From: Achatina immaculata
Lineage: Eukaryota; Mollusca; Gastropoda; Stylommatophora; Achatinidae
Assembly: GCA_009760885.1 (NCBI GenBank)
Contig: CM019721.1
Location: 19,451,805-19,515,804 of the forward strand
DNA length: 64,000 nucleotides
Direction: 5' to 3'
Position 1 is the stretch's first letter, and each line of letters opens with the position of its first letter. The notes under the pieces are model-generated. The model was given only the letters and a program-made list of their open reading frames with translations, had not been told where the DNA came from and did not search any database. Shown here one piece after another: positions 1 through 12,430 of this stretch. The position numbers were made by a program, and so were the translations under genes.

Positions 1-1015
1 TTCCACAAACGCCTGTCCTTTGCCTTTTTTTCTGCTCTTGCCCAGGTGAGCCCTCTATTGCTCAACATCCTCTCTGTTGTTCTTCTCCATGTCTCTTTTG
101 GTCTACCCTTACTTCTGTTCCCCTGTGGTGTCCATCTTAGTGCTGTCTTTGGTAGTGAGTTGTCAGTCATTCAGAGCACATGTCCCAACTATCACCAGCA
201 TCTTTTCTCAATAATTGCTGTCAGTGGCTTCATTTGCATTTCCTCCAACAAGATGTTATTTCTTATGGTGTTTGGCCAAAATATTTGTCTAATTCTTCGT
301 AAACATTTAGTCTGGAAAGAATTTAACTTGTTTTCTATGGTTTTGGTGATTTTCCAGCATTCACTTCCATAGAGTAGTACACTTAGAAAATTACTCTTAA
401 ATATTCTGATTTTTTTCTTTATGCCTAGTTTTTTAGATTTCCATACAGTCTGCAGTGCTGCAAAAGCCTGGTTTGCTCTAGCAAGTCTGCTGTTGATGTC
501 CTCTGTGCTGTCTCCATTTTCTACTACTCTACTGCCAAGGTATACAAATTCATTGACCTCCTCCACTAACTTGCTATCTACTCTGAGTACATTTCTGTTG
601 TTCACATTTTGCTTCATTAACTTTGTCTTTCCTACGTTGATCTTTAGTCCTATGTTGTTTGCATTCTGAGTTAGCTTGTTTATTTTATCTTGCATTTCTG
701 TGTGGATGCTTGATAGTAGACAAATGTCGTCCGCAAAGTCAAGGTCCTCCAGCACTGTGTCAATGGTACATTGTAATCCTCTGCATTTGTCTGATGTTGC
801 CTCCTTCATTAACCAGTCTACTGCCAAGATAAATAATGTTGATGATAGTACACATCCCTGCTTCATTTCTGTTAGTACCCTAAAGCTGCTGGAGTTATGT
901 TCTCCACAGATCACTTTGCACTGAAAACCCTCGTATAGGGCTTTGATTACATTCACTATCTTATGGCGGAGGCCATGCCATCTTAGGATTTTCCACAGTG
1001 GAAGTGCAGTTCTAT
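1..1015 (-). pseudogene. Decayed non-LTR retrotransposon (RTE-type) reverse transcriptase, 3' part
   Basis: Read on the minus strand, a frame from about 1015 down to 1 encodes the palm and thumb of a LINE reverse transcriptase. It carries the GCVLS block, the FADD catalytic motif (in LDFADDICLL), a YLGS block and YGSECW. Past the stop codons near 190 the same frame continues with LGHVL and GRPKETWRRT, the usual LINE C-terminal tail. Three in-frame stops (two adjacent near 187-192, one near 168) show it is dead. It is truncated at its 5' side next to the minisatellite at 1026, and it runs off the window at position 1. The exact clade is inferred from resemblance only. Confidence 0.85.
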
Positions 1016-1025
1016 ACCATCTATA

Positions 1026-1197
1026 TAAAACTACAAATTCTTTTATCTGTATGGAACTACAAATTCTTTTATCTGTAGGGAACTACAAATTCTTTTATCT
1101 GTATGGAACTACAAATTCTTTTATCTGTATGGAACTACAAATTCTTTTACCTGTATGGAACTACAAATTCTTTTATCTGTATAGAATTACAAATTTA
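1026..1197. repeat. Minisatellite, about 26-bp unit, 6-7 copies
   Basis: Head-to-tail copies of a unit around AACTACAAATTCTTTTATCT with CTGTATGG spacing. Copies differ by single bases. The array abuts the truncated end of the LINE at 1-1015. Confidence 0.92.
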
Positions 1198-1721
1198 TGA
1201 TCTATGGGGGAGAAGTGTGGGTATGAAAACCCAAGCTGGTCAAGACCCTAATCTAACCCATGCAAAGCCCCCACACAGTTATGCCTGCGATGCTACTGCT
1301 TAGCTAGTGGGTCTGATGTGTTCCATCACAGCGGTGAAGCTATCTGAAAAATCTGATTTTATAATCTCCAGAGAGTAAGGGAGGCTGGTCACAGCACACT
1401 CTCAATCCAATGTGATGCTCCTATCAGAAGTCTTCCACCACAGCATCATCATCATCACACTGAAGCTTCCAGCTTATCATCAGAGATGTACCCAACAAGC
1501 ACAACACAAGGCAAAACAAGACAACACAAGAAAGGCACATAAACAACAAATTAAGGTAACTTACCAACATACACATGTATATGAAACAACAGGATCAGTG
1601 TAAGTGCTCTTGTACGTCTATGTAACATCTTGCTGTTTGTGTGAAGTCTGGAAAAAAAAAAACACCTGAAGTGACACTTCGTTATTTACAATAAAATAAA
1701 CAAAATAAAACACTCTCCCGC
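1198..1721. other. No gene recognised
   Basis: Single-copy-looking sequence with short ORFs only. I see no coding or RNA signal in it. Confidence 0.5.
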
Positions 1722-2010
1722 TCTGGCAGCCTGGATGGCTGAGTGCTTAGGTGCTCGGCCTACTAATTCTGTGGTACTGGGTTCAAGCCCTAGCAGTGGG
1801 GTTTCTTTATGGTACCACCACACCAAAAAGGCCCCTGGGGTCCACCCAGCCTCTAAAAATGGATACCAGAGAAATCTGCGAAGGTAAATGCGGCCAGGCG
1901 TGATAGTGACCACATCAGACTCTCATGTGCTGAAGGTCGTGGAAAATATGAGCCTATAAGCCATATCCTCAATATGCTTTAATGGCATGGAGACCTTGAC
2001 CTTTTTATTC
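1722..2010 (+). mobile_element. tRNA-derived SINE (tRNA-Ser/Leu-like head)
   Basis: The first ~75 bases read like a tRNA with a long variable arm. An A-box-like TGGCTGAGTGCTTAG is followed by an anticodon-arm-like CGGCCTACTAATTC and a B box GGTTCAAGCCC. The head runs directly into a non-tRNA body that contains GGGGTCCACCCAGCC. The body and the imperfect stems argue against a working tRNA gene. The 3' boundary is approximate, because an AATG-tailed LINE begins on the opposite strand soon after. Confidence 0.65.
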
Positions 2011-2034
2011 TCCTCTTTTACAGTCATTTATTAA

Positions 2035-2437
2035 CTCATTCATTCACATGTCCCTTGCAGAACTTTGCCTCCCTAACAGCTCTCGGTTGTGAGCAAGATG
2101 GCCTGCTGCTGATGCGTCCATTTTCAGACCATCAACGATGTCTTGCAGGCACCTTCGCCTTGGTCTTCCTCTCTTTCTTTTTCCCATTATGCATCCTTCC
2201 AAGACGGTTTTCTCTAGATTATCATGACGTTTAATGTGTCCAAAATATTTAAGTTTCCTCTATTTAATCCTCTTTACTAGCCAGCCTTCTTCAATATTAA
2301 GTTCTTGTAGTATAGACATATTTGTTCTTTTTTGTGTCCATGGTATTTGAAGAACGCTTCTGTAGCATTTACATTCAAAGACATTTATGTGTTTCTCAGC
2401 TGTTTTGTTAAGTGTACAGATCTCACAGGCATACTTT
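2035..2437 (-). mobile_element. LINE family A, 5'-truncated 3' end
   Basis: On the minus strand this matches the 3' coding tail of the LINE family at 14037-14471 (blocks KYFGHIKRHDNLE, GRPRRRWLQD and AHNRE), with stops and a deletion. It ends in a short AATG-type tail that lies against the SINE. Internal start near 2437. Confidence 0.85.
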
Positions 2438-2789
2438 TACAGTACAATGTGTTATTTATAAATCACAAGCTCAGATCAGGCAATGTTAACTAAATTTATT
2501 ACCTTGAAAAAAAGGCAAGTCTCAGTTACATTATAAATTTATATTCTGGTTTAAATCTTGCACAGGGACAAGCTCAAACTTGTCTTTTCATAAATTACAT
2601 TTTGGCTTAAAATCCTGCAAAACTGGCAAGTCTTCTTTGTGACACTGCTACATATTGAAAGTAAATTTTGAAGCAACACATGCCAATTTTTTTTTTTTTT
2701 TAATTCTCATAAACATGAACAGGAAACTGTTTCATAATTGTACAAGAACAGCCACAAGACCTGATGCTAAATGTGCACATGTGTGCATG

Positions 2790-2960
2790 CCTGTATGCAG
2801 GAAACACTCTACTGTAGAGAGCGGAACAACAACATAACTCCTTCAGATCATCAGAGGAAGTACCCCCCCCCCAGACAAGTGTTTCAGTTTTATTAAACTC
2901 CTGACACTCCGGGGGGGGGGGCCTCTGGGTCATGACTCCCGGAGGTCTTGTGAGCTGTTG
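2790..2960 (+). repeat. Dispersed repeat copy 1 (partner at 23607-23800)
   Basis: Shares the blocks GCAGGAAAC, TGTAGAGAG, CTCAGATCATCAGAG-like and TCAGGACTCCC-like segments in the same order as 23607-23800. Both copies carry poly-C or poly-G runs in the middle. Function unknown. The copy here has a C run near 2863 and a G run near 2911. Confidence 0.6.
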
Positions 2961-3179
2961 CTTTTTTCTGTCCCGAGATTGAGTTGGCACTGCACTTTGA
3001 AGTGCGTCTTTAGCGATTCAGCCATGGAGTTGGCCATGACACACGAAATTATTTATGTTCTCAATGCTTGTTTCACATACTCCACAGCCAGCATGAGGCC
3101 TTTTCTGCTGTTTCTGAAAGGCTTTTCAATAGCCTTGCTCTTGCTTGTCCCTTTATTCCCAGTTGCTTACATAGGTCGT

Positions 3180-3202
3180 AAAAAGCAAGAAGGAGAGAAA
3201 AT

Positions 3203-3236
<34 letters not shown>

Positions 3237-3250
3237 ATGAGAGAGAGAGA
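3180..3250. repeat. (GA)n microsatellite
   Basis: Near-pure GA dinucleotide run with AATG interruptions. It produces a spurious Arg/Glu-rich open frame. Confidence 0.9.
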
Positions 3251-4260
3251 CAATGAACAAACAGACTTTATTTTCAATGGGTTAAGTACCAGGCACGCAG
3301 GCCCGTCCTACATTCTGCCCTTCATCATACAGCTTTCACTCAGTCACAGTCATTCAGCTTTTGTTAATGAGCTTAATAATCATGAAGACACAATTAAATG
3401 AATAAATAAATAAATAATAAACCATCTCTTGTCCATACACTCCACACTCTGATTTATGCAACAACATGAAATAAACTTAACTGCATTCTCACAAGCCATA
3501 CTTCAAACTAATTTAGACTTTGACAGAACATATACTTTTCATACATGAAGGTACATGCAGATGCATATATTCACACACAAATTCAAGTATTCAAGTACAA
3601 ACCACATATACAAAATTACATATACACGCATGCATATGTATACACATAAACATAAACTGACACTTACATACATATATACACACACACACACAGAGAAAGA
3701 ATGTGATATATAACACATTCTTCATGATATACATTACACTGCAATCAAACAAAGGATTTCAGAGAAGAAATGAACGCTAGTCAACTCGCTGAATCACCAG
3801 TGACGCAGTTTCACTACCAATCTTCGACCAACAGGGTAGAACTACCCTGCACTTATCAATGAGCAAAGGTCACAAAAGGATTATCAGTGCAACCCAAGCC
3901 CCTAACACATGAGACCTGACCCACATAGCACAAAGTGACCTGGAAATCAAACAAACAATAGCTTACCCCTAAAGCTGCCTTTCATTCAGAACTATATAAC
4001 CTGGAAAACATTTTATTACTCAAGGTCATCATTTGGCGTTAACAAATCCGGTCACAGTTCAATGATATCTTTTACACAGATGACTTAACCCTGTACACAA
4101 AAGATAGCTTAGTCCTAAGAATAAGCTTTACAAAAATCATCTCCAGTTCATTCGATTTCCGATCTGACTGAAGCTGATACTGAAGTTGATAATGGTCCTT
4201 GAGGGAACTCTGGTGACCGCTCTTAACTTTACAAGAGACATAGTTTGCCAACAACAACAT
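3251..4260. other. No gene recognised; AT-rich with a short (CA)n
   Basis: Contains an AATA-rich stretch near 3400 and a CA run near 3680-3693. No motif or frame suggests a gene. Confidence 0.5.
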
Positions 4261-4261
4261 C

Positions 4262-4790
4262 AATCAATTCACTTCACAAACCCCAACCCAGACACATTCA
4301 CTTCACAAACCCCAACCCAGACACATTCACTTCACAAACCCCAACCCAGACACATTCACTTCACAAACCCCAACCCAGACACATTCACTTCACAAACCCC
4401 AACCCAGACACATTCACTTCACTTTTTCCAAAACCAGACACACATTCACTTCACAAACTCAATCCCAGACATACATGTATGTTCACTTTAAAAACCCAAA
4501 CCCATATTCACTACACAAGCTCCTGTCTAGACATTCACTTCACAAGCTCCCATCTAGACAAATATTCACTTCACAAACTCCTATCTAGACACATATTCAC
4601 TTCACAAACTCCTGTCTAGACACATATTCACTTCACAAGCTCCTAGATATACATATATTCACTTTACAAATTCAAATTCCAGACACAGTCATTTCTCCAA
4701 TCCAAACAAACGCTCACTTTACAAACCAAAACCACTAAAAGCACATTAACTTCACAAACTCAAAATACCACACACATATTCATACAACAA
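4262..4790. repeat. Minisatellite, 29-bp unit grading into diverged copies
   Basis: Five near-identical 29-bp units built on CACTTCACAAACCCCAACCC are followed by progressively diverged units on the same CACTTCACAA core to about 4790. Because 3 x 29 is 87, the array keeps frames open and mimics a repetitive protein. Confidence 0.9.
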
Positions 4791-6395
4791 ACTTGAACTC
4801 CAGACATCAACTCACTTCAGAAACAAAAACTTCAGACACACACACTCACTTCAGAAATAAAAACTCCAGACACACACACTCACTTCAGAAACAAAAACTC
4901 CAGACATCAACTCACTTCAGAAACAAAAACTCCAGACACACACATTTACTTCAGAAACAAAAACTCCAGACACACACACTCATTTCAGAAACAAAAACTC
5001 CAGACATCAACTCACTTCAGAAACACAAACTCCAGACACACACTCTCACTTCAGAAACAAAAACTCCAGACATCAACTCACTTCAGAAACACAAACTCCA
5101 GACACACACTCTCACTTCAGAAACAAAAACTCCAGACACACACACTCACTTCAGAAATAAAAACTCCAGACACACAAACTCACTTCAGAAACAAAAATTT
5201 CAGACACACACACACACTCACTTCAGAAACAAAAACTCCAGACACACACTCTCACTTCAGAAACAAAAACTTCAGACACACACTCTCACTTCAGAAACAA
5301 AAAACTCCAGACATCAACTCACTTCAGAAACAAAAACTCCAGACACACACACTCACTTCAGAAACAAAAACTCCAGACACACACACTCACTTCAGAAATA
5401 AAAACTCCAGACACACACACTCACTTCAGAAACAAAAAACTCCAGACATCAACTCACTTCAGAAACAAAAACTCCAGACACACACACTCACTTCAGAAAC
5501 AAAAACTCCAGACACACACACTCACTTCAGAAACAAAAACTCCAGACACAAACTCACCTCAGAAACAAAAAACTCCAGACATCAACTCACTTCAGAAACA
5601 AAAATTCCAGACACACACACTCACTTCAGAAACAAAAACTTCAGACACACACACACACTCACTTCAGAAACAAAAACTTCAGACACACACACACTCACTT
5701 CAGAAACAAAAACTTCAGACACACACACACACTTCAGAAACAAAAACTCCAAACACACACACTCACTTCAGAAACAAAAACTCCAGACACAAACACACCT
5801 CAGAAACAAAAACTCCAGACACACACACTCACTTCAGAAACAAAAACTCCAGACACACACACTCACTTCAGAAACAAAAACTCCAGACACACACACTCAC
5901 TTCAGAAACAAAAACTCCAGACACACACACACACACCTCAGAAACAAAAACTCCAAACACACACACTCACTTCAGAAACAAAAACTTCAGACACACACAC
6001 ACACTCACTTCAGAAACAAAAACTCCAGACACACACACTCACTTCAGAAACAAAAACTCCAAACACACACACTCACTTCAGAAACAAAAACTCCAGACAC
6101 AAACACACCTCAGAAACAAAAACTCCAGACACACACACTCACTTCAGAAACAAAAACTCCAGACACACACACACCTCAGAAACAAAAACTCCAGACACAC
6201 ACACTCACTTCAGAAACAAAAACTCCAGACACACACACTCACTTCAGAAACAAAAACTCCAGACACAAACACACCTCAGAAACAAAAACTCCAGACACAT
6301 ACACTCACTTCAGAAACAAAAACTCCAGACATCAACTCACTTCAGAAACAAAAACTTCAGACACACACACACACACACTTCAGAAACTATAACAC
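4791..6395. repeat. Large minisatellite, 31-36 bp unit, about 48 copies
   Basis: A 1.6 kb array of units on CACTTCAGAAACAAAAACTC plus CAGACACACACACT, with length variation in the CA part. The CACTTCA start of the unit is shared with the neighbouring 29-bp array, so both may descend from one seed. Confidence 0.95.
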
Positions 6396-6789
6396 AGATA
6401 TACACATGAGAAGGGACAGACCGAAGTGATTGCCTCGAAGATATAAAACTCGATAAAGGCTGAGCAGTCTAATGATCCGCAAACAGATTAAGAGGCCGTT
6501 TTATAAGACTTTAGGGTAAAAGCAACAATAAAATGGAAACTGGAAGTAAAGCAGTGCCTTAAGGCAGGATTACTGGCAGATTTACAACTCATTACGAGCT
6601 CCAGAATGAAAAAAAAAAAAAAATCACATAAAGGTGAACTGATCAATGCAAATTCATGAGGCTTCGACATGAAACGGTACAGAAGTAAAGGTGGCTGCGT
6701 GTTGTGGCACTGAGATATATAGGAGACATGATGTCTGTGAACATATTTTCTTGAGTCTGTCATCATACTTGAGGGTGATGTGATCAGTA
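6396..6789. other. No gene recognised
   Basis: Unique-looking sequence with a poly-A run near 6607. Nothing identified. Confidence 0.45.
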
Positions 6790-6925
6790 TCATGTCTGGC
6801 CACACTTCATACCCTCGCACCAGCAGCAGGAGTCAGGTGCCTATTTCTACAGCAGGGCAACTCTTGTCAGAGTTAAACCACCAACCTTCATCATTAAAGA
6901 CATGTGCAATAATCACTTTGCTACA
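6790..6925 (-). mobile_element. Possible tRNA-Lys-like SINE fragment
   Basis: On the minus strand AGCAAAGTGATTATTGCAC resembles an A box. TCTTTAATGATGAAGG resembles a Lys anticodon arm, and GGTTTAACTC resembles a decayed B box, with spacing like that of a tRNA. Cloverleaf stems are imperfect. Low confidence; a second copy would be needed to confirm it. Confidence 0.35.
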
Positions 6926-8482
6926 CCTGTGCCTAGAAACTACACACAAAAAAAAACTAACAAAAATAAAGAAACAGAAATGTGTTTTCAAACTTTTACG
7001 AAGTAAAATTTACAGGGGTTTTCATAAATGACAAAAAGTGAAAACTACATACAACTTGCATAAGACATGTGCAAGTGAACAACATTTAACAAATCTCTGA
7101 CATTTAGATATGTTCAGAAAACCTACAGACAATCTACTAACATGTGAACCACGTCAGCTGGTTTACCTGTAAATAACTGACAAGCAAACACTGATAACTA
7201 AGACTGATCTTTATCATTCATTATCATGTCCTGAAGGCATTTACCAGAAAGTCACTCAGTCTGGTTTTGGGGCATTTCTGTCTTTTACTGTATGTAGAAT
7301 ATTACGATGCCATAACAATTGGAGGTTATGAAATACCAGAGATTAGATATGCTGATGACACAATATTACTGACCACAACACAAAAATGAATGGAAAAACT
7401 AATTATGCCTGTAAGAACAGTGAAGAGCAAAACCTCTATCTTAATGCAAAGAAAACTAAATTGATGACAACTGACAAAACAAATAAAAGCAGCTAAAATA
7501 TGTATCAATGAGGAAAAACTGGAAGAAATGAAGAGTTTTAAATCTCTTGGATCACTACTAACTAATAATGGAGATACAGTGAGGGAAATTAAAATGAGGA
7601 CATCTATCGCTCGTAAAAAATAAAACTACTAAAAATGCTGTGGAGAGGAACAGACAGAACTACAAAAATAGGATTTTTAAGGACTTGCATCTTTCCCATC
7701 GCTACACCTGTGCCTAGAAACTACACACAAAAAAAAACTAACAAAAATAAAGAAACAGAAATGTGTTTTCAAACTTTTACGAAGTAAAATTTACAGGGGT
7801 TTTCATAAATGACAAAAAGTGAAAACTACATACAACTTGCATAAGACATGTGCAAGTGAACAACATTTAACAAATCTCTGACATTTAGATATGTTCAGAA
7901 AACCTACAGACAATCTACTAACATGTGAACCACGTCAGCTGGTTTACCTGTAAATAACTGACAAGCAAACACTGATAACTAAGACTGATCTTTATCATTC
8001 ATTATCATGTCCTGAAGGCATTTACCAGAAAGTCACTCAGTCTGGTTTTGGGGCATTTCTGTCTTTTACTGTATGTAGAATATTACGATGCCATAACAAT
8101 TGGAGGTTATGAAATACCAGAGATTAGATATGCTGATGACACAATATTACTGACCACAACACAAAAATGAATGGAAAAACTAATTATGCCTGTAAGAACA
8201 GTGAAGAGCAAAACCTCTATCTTAATGCAAAGAAAACTAAATTGATGACAACTGACAAAACAAATAAAAGCAGCTAAAATATGTATCAATGAGGAAAAAC
8301 TGGAAGAAATGAAGAGTTTTAAATCTCTTGGATCACTACTAACTAATAATGGAGATACAGTGAGGGAAATTAAAATGAGGACATCTATCGCTCGTAAAAA
8401 ATAAAACTACTAAAAATGCTGTGGAGAGGAACAGACAGAACTACAAAAATAGGATTTTTAAGGACTTGCATCTTTCCCATCG
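6921..8482. repeat. Tandem direct duplication, 781-bp unit x2
   Basis: Bases 6921-7701 reappear at 7702-8482 with no difference that I could see by eye. The unit starts in the possible SINE and ends inside a LINE-A reading frame. The junction therefore interrupts LINE-A at CCCATCG, and the sequence resumes at 8483. The identity implies a very recent duplication or an assembly error. Confidence 0.92.
7296..7701 (+). mobile_element. LINE family A, RT fragment (first tandem copy)
   Basis: Encodes the RT segment IPEIRYADDTILL followed by a thumb region with KSLGSLLTNNG, with several stops. It is cut at 7701 by the 781-bp duplication junction. Confidence 0.8.
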
Positions 8483-9220
8483 CAACACATGCCTATGAGA
8501 CCTGGACACCTAACAAAACAGCTGAAAAACACATAAATGCCTTTGAATGTAAATGCTACAGAAGAGTTCTTCAAATATGGACACACAAAAAAACAAATAT
8601 ATCTATACTACAAGGGGGTGAAGATGCCCAATAAAGTAATCAGCAACCCATAGCTGATATGCCAGCATCAGGGTTAGCGACCCATAGCTGAACAAGACCC
8701 TTCCCACCTCTCAGTTGGTATCTCCAGTAACAGGCCTAGCCTGCCAACGGGGTGGGGATCGCCACAGTCCCCATGGTGGTGGAGTCTGCTATAGAAGCAT
8801 TGTACACCCCCTGCTTTTTAGCTGTACTCCGGGACTGATAAAGAAGCCACCACAATCCGCTCCCACACTGATACGATGCTGTGCCTAAACATCTCTACAG
8901 CGTCGTCTGCAAAGAACAACGCTCACAGTTACAGGAAGTTCATACAAGTACAAATCTATACTATAAGAACTTAATATTGAAGAATGTTGGCCAGTAAGGA
9001 AGATTAAACAGAGAAAACTTAAATATTTTGGAATATTAAACATGATAATTTAGAGAAGACCGTCTTGGAAGGGTACAATAATGGGAAAAAGAGAGAGAGG
9101 AAGACCAAGGTGAAGATGGCTGCAAGACATCATTGATAATCTGTGAATGGAGCATCAGCAGCAGGCCATCTTGCTCACAACAACTGAGAGCTGTTAGGGA
9201 GGCGAAGTTCACATAAATGA
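8077..9220 (+). mobile_element. LINE family A, RT to 3' end, interrupted by an insertion
   Basis: The second tandem copy continues past the duplication into HINAFECKCYRRVLQI and, after a ~334-bp insertion at 8615-8948, resumes with the ELNIEE block and the GRPR tail to about 9220. Several stops; non-functional. The lost 3' segment normally reads GHANE in the better copy at 14.4 kb. Confidence 0.82.
8615..8948. mobile_element. Unclassified insertion inside LINE-A, with a near target-site duplication
   Basis: GC-richer sequence splits the LINE-A frame exactly after CTATACTACAAG. On the far side CAAATCTATACTATAAG repeats the target with a few changes, which suggests an ~18-bp duplicated target. 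No ORF and no A-rich tail. It contains two copies of an AACCCATAGCTGA-like or GACCCATAGCTGA-like block. Family unknown. Confidence 0.55.
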
Positions 9221-9244
9221 CTGATTGACTGTAGGTAGTCTTTC

Positions 9245-9890
9245 CATCATGTTATAGTTCTAAGTGAAAGATTATTGTCCTAGTTGTAACTGAAAGGTTA
9301 AAAATGTTTCATGTGCCTTTGTGTTTGTAATAGTTCTGACTGACAGGTTAATCTTCATGTGCATCTGTGACAGCACAATTCTAAATGACAGGTTTCTGTA
9401 AGAGAAATGATGATTACAAGAATATTTGTGTGCCTGTGTTTGGCCAGCTCTGATTCAAAAGTTCACTTGTGGCCCTGTGTGTGCTCTAGATCTGAGGTTA
9501 AATTCATGTACTACTGTCTTTCCTCTAGTTCTGATATTAAATTCATGTACTCCTGTCTTTCCTCTAGTTCTGAGATTAAATTCATGTACTCCTGTCTTTC
9601 CTCTAGTTCTGAGATTAAATTCATGTGCCCCTGTCTTTCCTCTAGTTCTGAGATTAAATTCATGTACTCCTGTCTTTCCTCTAGTTCTGAGATTAAATTC
9701 ATGTGCCCCTGTCTTTCCTCTAGTTCTGAGATTAAATTCATGTACTCCTGTCTTTCCTCTAGTTCTGAGATTAAATTCATGTACTCCTGTCTTTCCTCTA
9801 GTTCTGAGAATAAATTCATGTGCCCCCTGTCTTTCCTCTAGTTCTGAGATTAAATTCATGTGCCCCTCCCTGTGTTTGTTTTAGCTCTGA
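9245..9890. repeat. Minisatellite, 39-bp unit, ~10 clean copies with diverged edges
   Basis: Core at 9482-9870 has a unit on TTCATGTACTCCTGTCTTTC plus CTCTAGTTCTGAGATTAAA. Two variants alternate (TACTCC and TGCCCC). Flanks from about 9245 carry older, diverged units. Because 39 is a multiple of 3, several frames stay open on both strands; none is a credible gene. Confidence 0.92.
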
Positions 9891-11377
9891 CAAAAAAAAA
9901 AATTCACATTCATGTGCTCCTAGCAGTGCCGTTTCTCACTGGCAGACCACTCTTATATGCCCGAGTCTGGACAGAAAAGGGGGGGGGAGGATAATTCCAC
10001 TTGTGTTTTATTTAATGTGGGATTATTTGCTTCCTAAATTTGTAAAGGCCTCGCTATTTTTTAGGGCGTCGTCAAGCTTTGCAACTAAGGCGGGTGTTTT
10101 CATTGATCCCAAATGCTTTCATGCACTGCCTTACGCTCGACTTATTTTTCCATAAAGTTATTTATAGACATTAAAATAAATACAACAAACAAGATTCCAC
10201 TATTAAAAAGCTACGGACATCTTGCCTTCACTGAAGCACACGATGTGAATATATCGCATGTTAAAACGAAGAAGAATGAAAACGCGTAAAAGGGAAACAT
10301 CCAACCTTCATTTAGAAATGCGTAATCTCACCACGAACGCGTCCAACATCCTTTAATAAAACGCATCCGACAAAGTCCACACAGAAAATATAGAAATTTA
10401 CTCACATAGTTTTGTTTGACAACGAATTAATAGTTCGGCAACACACAATACAAGCTTAATTCAGTCGCTTTTATCATTCTTGTGAACTTAATCTCTCGCA
10501 GTGTCATCGTAATCCTCCATGTTTACTAATCTACCGTTTGTTATCGTTTACTCTGTACATCAGCGGTACGACTAAACATGCAAACTCACCAAAACTTGTG
10601 GACAGTGCCAGAGCAAATAGGCATTATCAGCAACAGCAGTAGACAGGCAAGTATAGATATAATTTTAAAAAGCAAAATAGTGAGAGACATATTGATAATA
10701 GAATCCAAGACCTCAGTAAGACAGACGAGTTACCTTTTAATCACTAGTGGACATGCATCAACAATATGATCAAGATTTAATTTCTGAAACAATAGTAACA
10801 AAAATAAAGACATAATCGAAGAAGAAGACAGCGCACACTTGATAAAACTACACAAAGCATATACTTCTGATAATTTCAATTAATTATTTTTTAAATAAAT
10901 GAACGTAAATGATCAGTAATTCTAAAAAAAATGAATGAATTGTGTTTCACACATACGGAAGACAGTATATTAATCTGGAAAATCATGATGACCAGCAATT
11001 AACCATGTTTCATCTGACGAATGTCTGACTGGGTGATGTTTTAGCACATCAGCCCACCCAATAATCACTGACTACAGTATATCAGTTTTACCCACATACA
11101 AACTTCGATTAATCATGGATTTCATGGGAGACAACCAACAAAAATAAATGTTTTTAGATTTGATATCGATGGTTACTGACCTTCCATTTAGAAACCGAGG
11201 AAGTGCCGAAATATATAGAGCAGATTTTGAATGGTAATAGAAGTATTAAGGTTACAACTGATGAAGGCGAAATGCAGACAAATTAAATAACTGACGATTG
11301 CGAAATATGGACATATTACGTCCTGATGAAGGCGACACAGGGACAAATTAGCGTTACAGACTACAATGTAGCGAGGC
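9891..11377. other. No gene recognised, 1.5 kb
   Basis: Mixed AT-rich sequence with a G run near 9979. No repeat, motif or frame that I can assign. Confidence 0.5.
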
Positions 11378-11390
11378 AGTTACCACCCTT

Positions 11391-11769
11391 AGAAGAAAAG
11401 CATGATAAAAACCTACAGGAAGCCACAAACACCACCACATGATGACTATCACATGCTAAACAGAAAGGAACAAGTCACCATCTTCCGTCTCCGAACAGGA
11501 CACAGCCGACTCCGAAGTCATATGTATACAAAGTTTAAGGTTGGTACTACTAATCTATGTACATGTGCCCAGGTGCCCCAAACTGTGGAACATATCCTCC
11601 AGAACTGCATCAACTACGAGACACTGAGAAATAATTACTGGCCCAGTGAAACCACTAAAGAAGATAAGCTCTACGGTTCCATCCATGAGTTACAAAAAAC
11701 AGTGAAACTGATCCAAGAGACAGGACTGCAGATATAGACAGACAGTGCGAACGAAGAAGAAGAAGAAGA
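11391..11769 (+). mobile_element. LINE family B (I/Nimb-like), 5'-truncated 3' end with 13-bp TSD
   Basis: Encodes the LINE C-terminus with LNRKEQVTIFRLRTGHSRLR and a CTCAQ...VEHILQNC cysteine/histidine knuckle, ending at a stop after GLQI. A (GAA)n tail follows GTGCGAACGAAG. AGTTACCACCCTT occurs at 11378-11390 and again at 11770-11782, which is the target-site duplication of retrotransposition. A second copy is at 17354-17702. The clade is inferred from the tail protein. Confidence 0.88.
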
Positions 11770-11782
11770 AGTTACCACCCTT

Positions 11783-12254
11783 GAGTAGCAAAACGAAACG
11801 AAAAATGAAAATAAAAGCTATGTGTCCGCGCTAACAAATGAACCAGGAGAGCACTTTTGAAGACCTTTTGAAGTAAAGCCACTAAATTTGTATATTCTGG
11901 GGCATATAAAACAAACAAAGTGTCCTTCTTGTCCTCAGCGTCAACAAAAACTTAAATTCTTACTTGCTTGCCTCCCCTCGTAAGCCCCCAGAACACCCTA
12001 CATCGTCTTTCCTCTCATCTTTTTTGGCTCTTCCTGTTCCACTTTATCTAACAACGCGATTGGTTTGTTGGTGTTTTCTTTCAACTGACATTTAGTTTAT
12101 TTTTCTGAAACAAAAAAAAAGTGACAGTACGAGCACAGACAGAGCCTTTAAAATACCGGACTGCTGTTAACGTATGGTCAGGGACGTCTTAACAGAATAG
12201 TAGGCTTTTGAAAAAAGCAGTGCACTGGGGCTCCTAATCACTCAGTGGCAGAGA
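11783..12254. other. No gene recognised
   Basis: Unique-looking sequence with a short poly-A. Nothing identified. Confidence 0.45.
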
Positions 12255-12430
12255 TGAAAAAATGTAATGCAATATTTGAATTGTAGGGCCCCTGGGAAAA
12301 TGGCAATATTTGAATTGTAGGGCCCCTGGAAACTGGTAATATTTGAATTTTTAGGCCTATGGGAAACCGACAATATTTAAATTGTAGGGCCCCTGGGAAA
12401 ATGACAATATTTGAATTATTGAGGCCATGG
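12255..12430. repeat. Minisatellite, ~34-bp unit, 5 copies
   Basis: Units on CAATATTTGAATTGTAGGGC plus CCCTGGGAAAATGG, with small indels. Confidence 0.88.

Noticed and set aside
1722..1800. Functional tRNA gene
   Set aside because: A and B boxes are present, but the acceptor and other stems do not pair well and the sequence runs into a SINE body.
2958..3401. 147-codon frame with an Arg/Glu-rich middle
   Set aside because: The middle is a (GA)n microsatellite and the ends have no motif or support.
4793..5401. Thr/His/Lys-rich 202-codon frame
   Set aside because: Product of the CA-rich minisatellite. The frame breaks where the unit length varies.
9407..9884. Four overlapping frames of 100-150 codons
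   Set aside because: All lie in the 39-bp array. Repetitive on both strands, with no start context or conserved motif.
11255..11350. Two CTGATGAAGGCGA motifs as hammerhead cores
   Set aside because: No stem II and no properly placed GAAAC/GTC follow. The match is only to the first part of the core.
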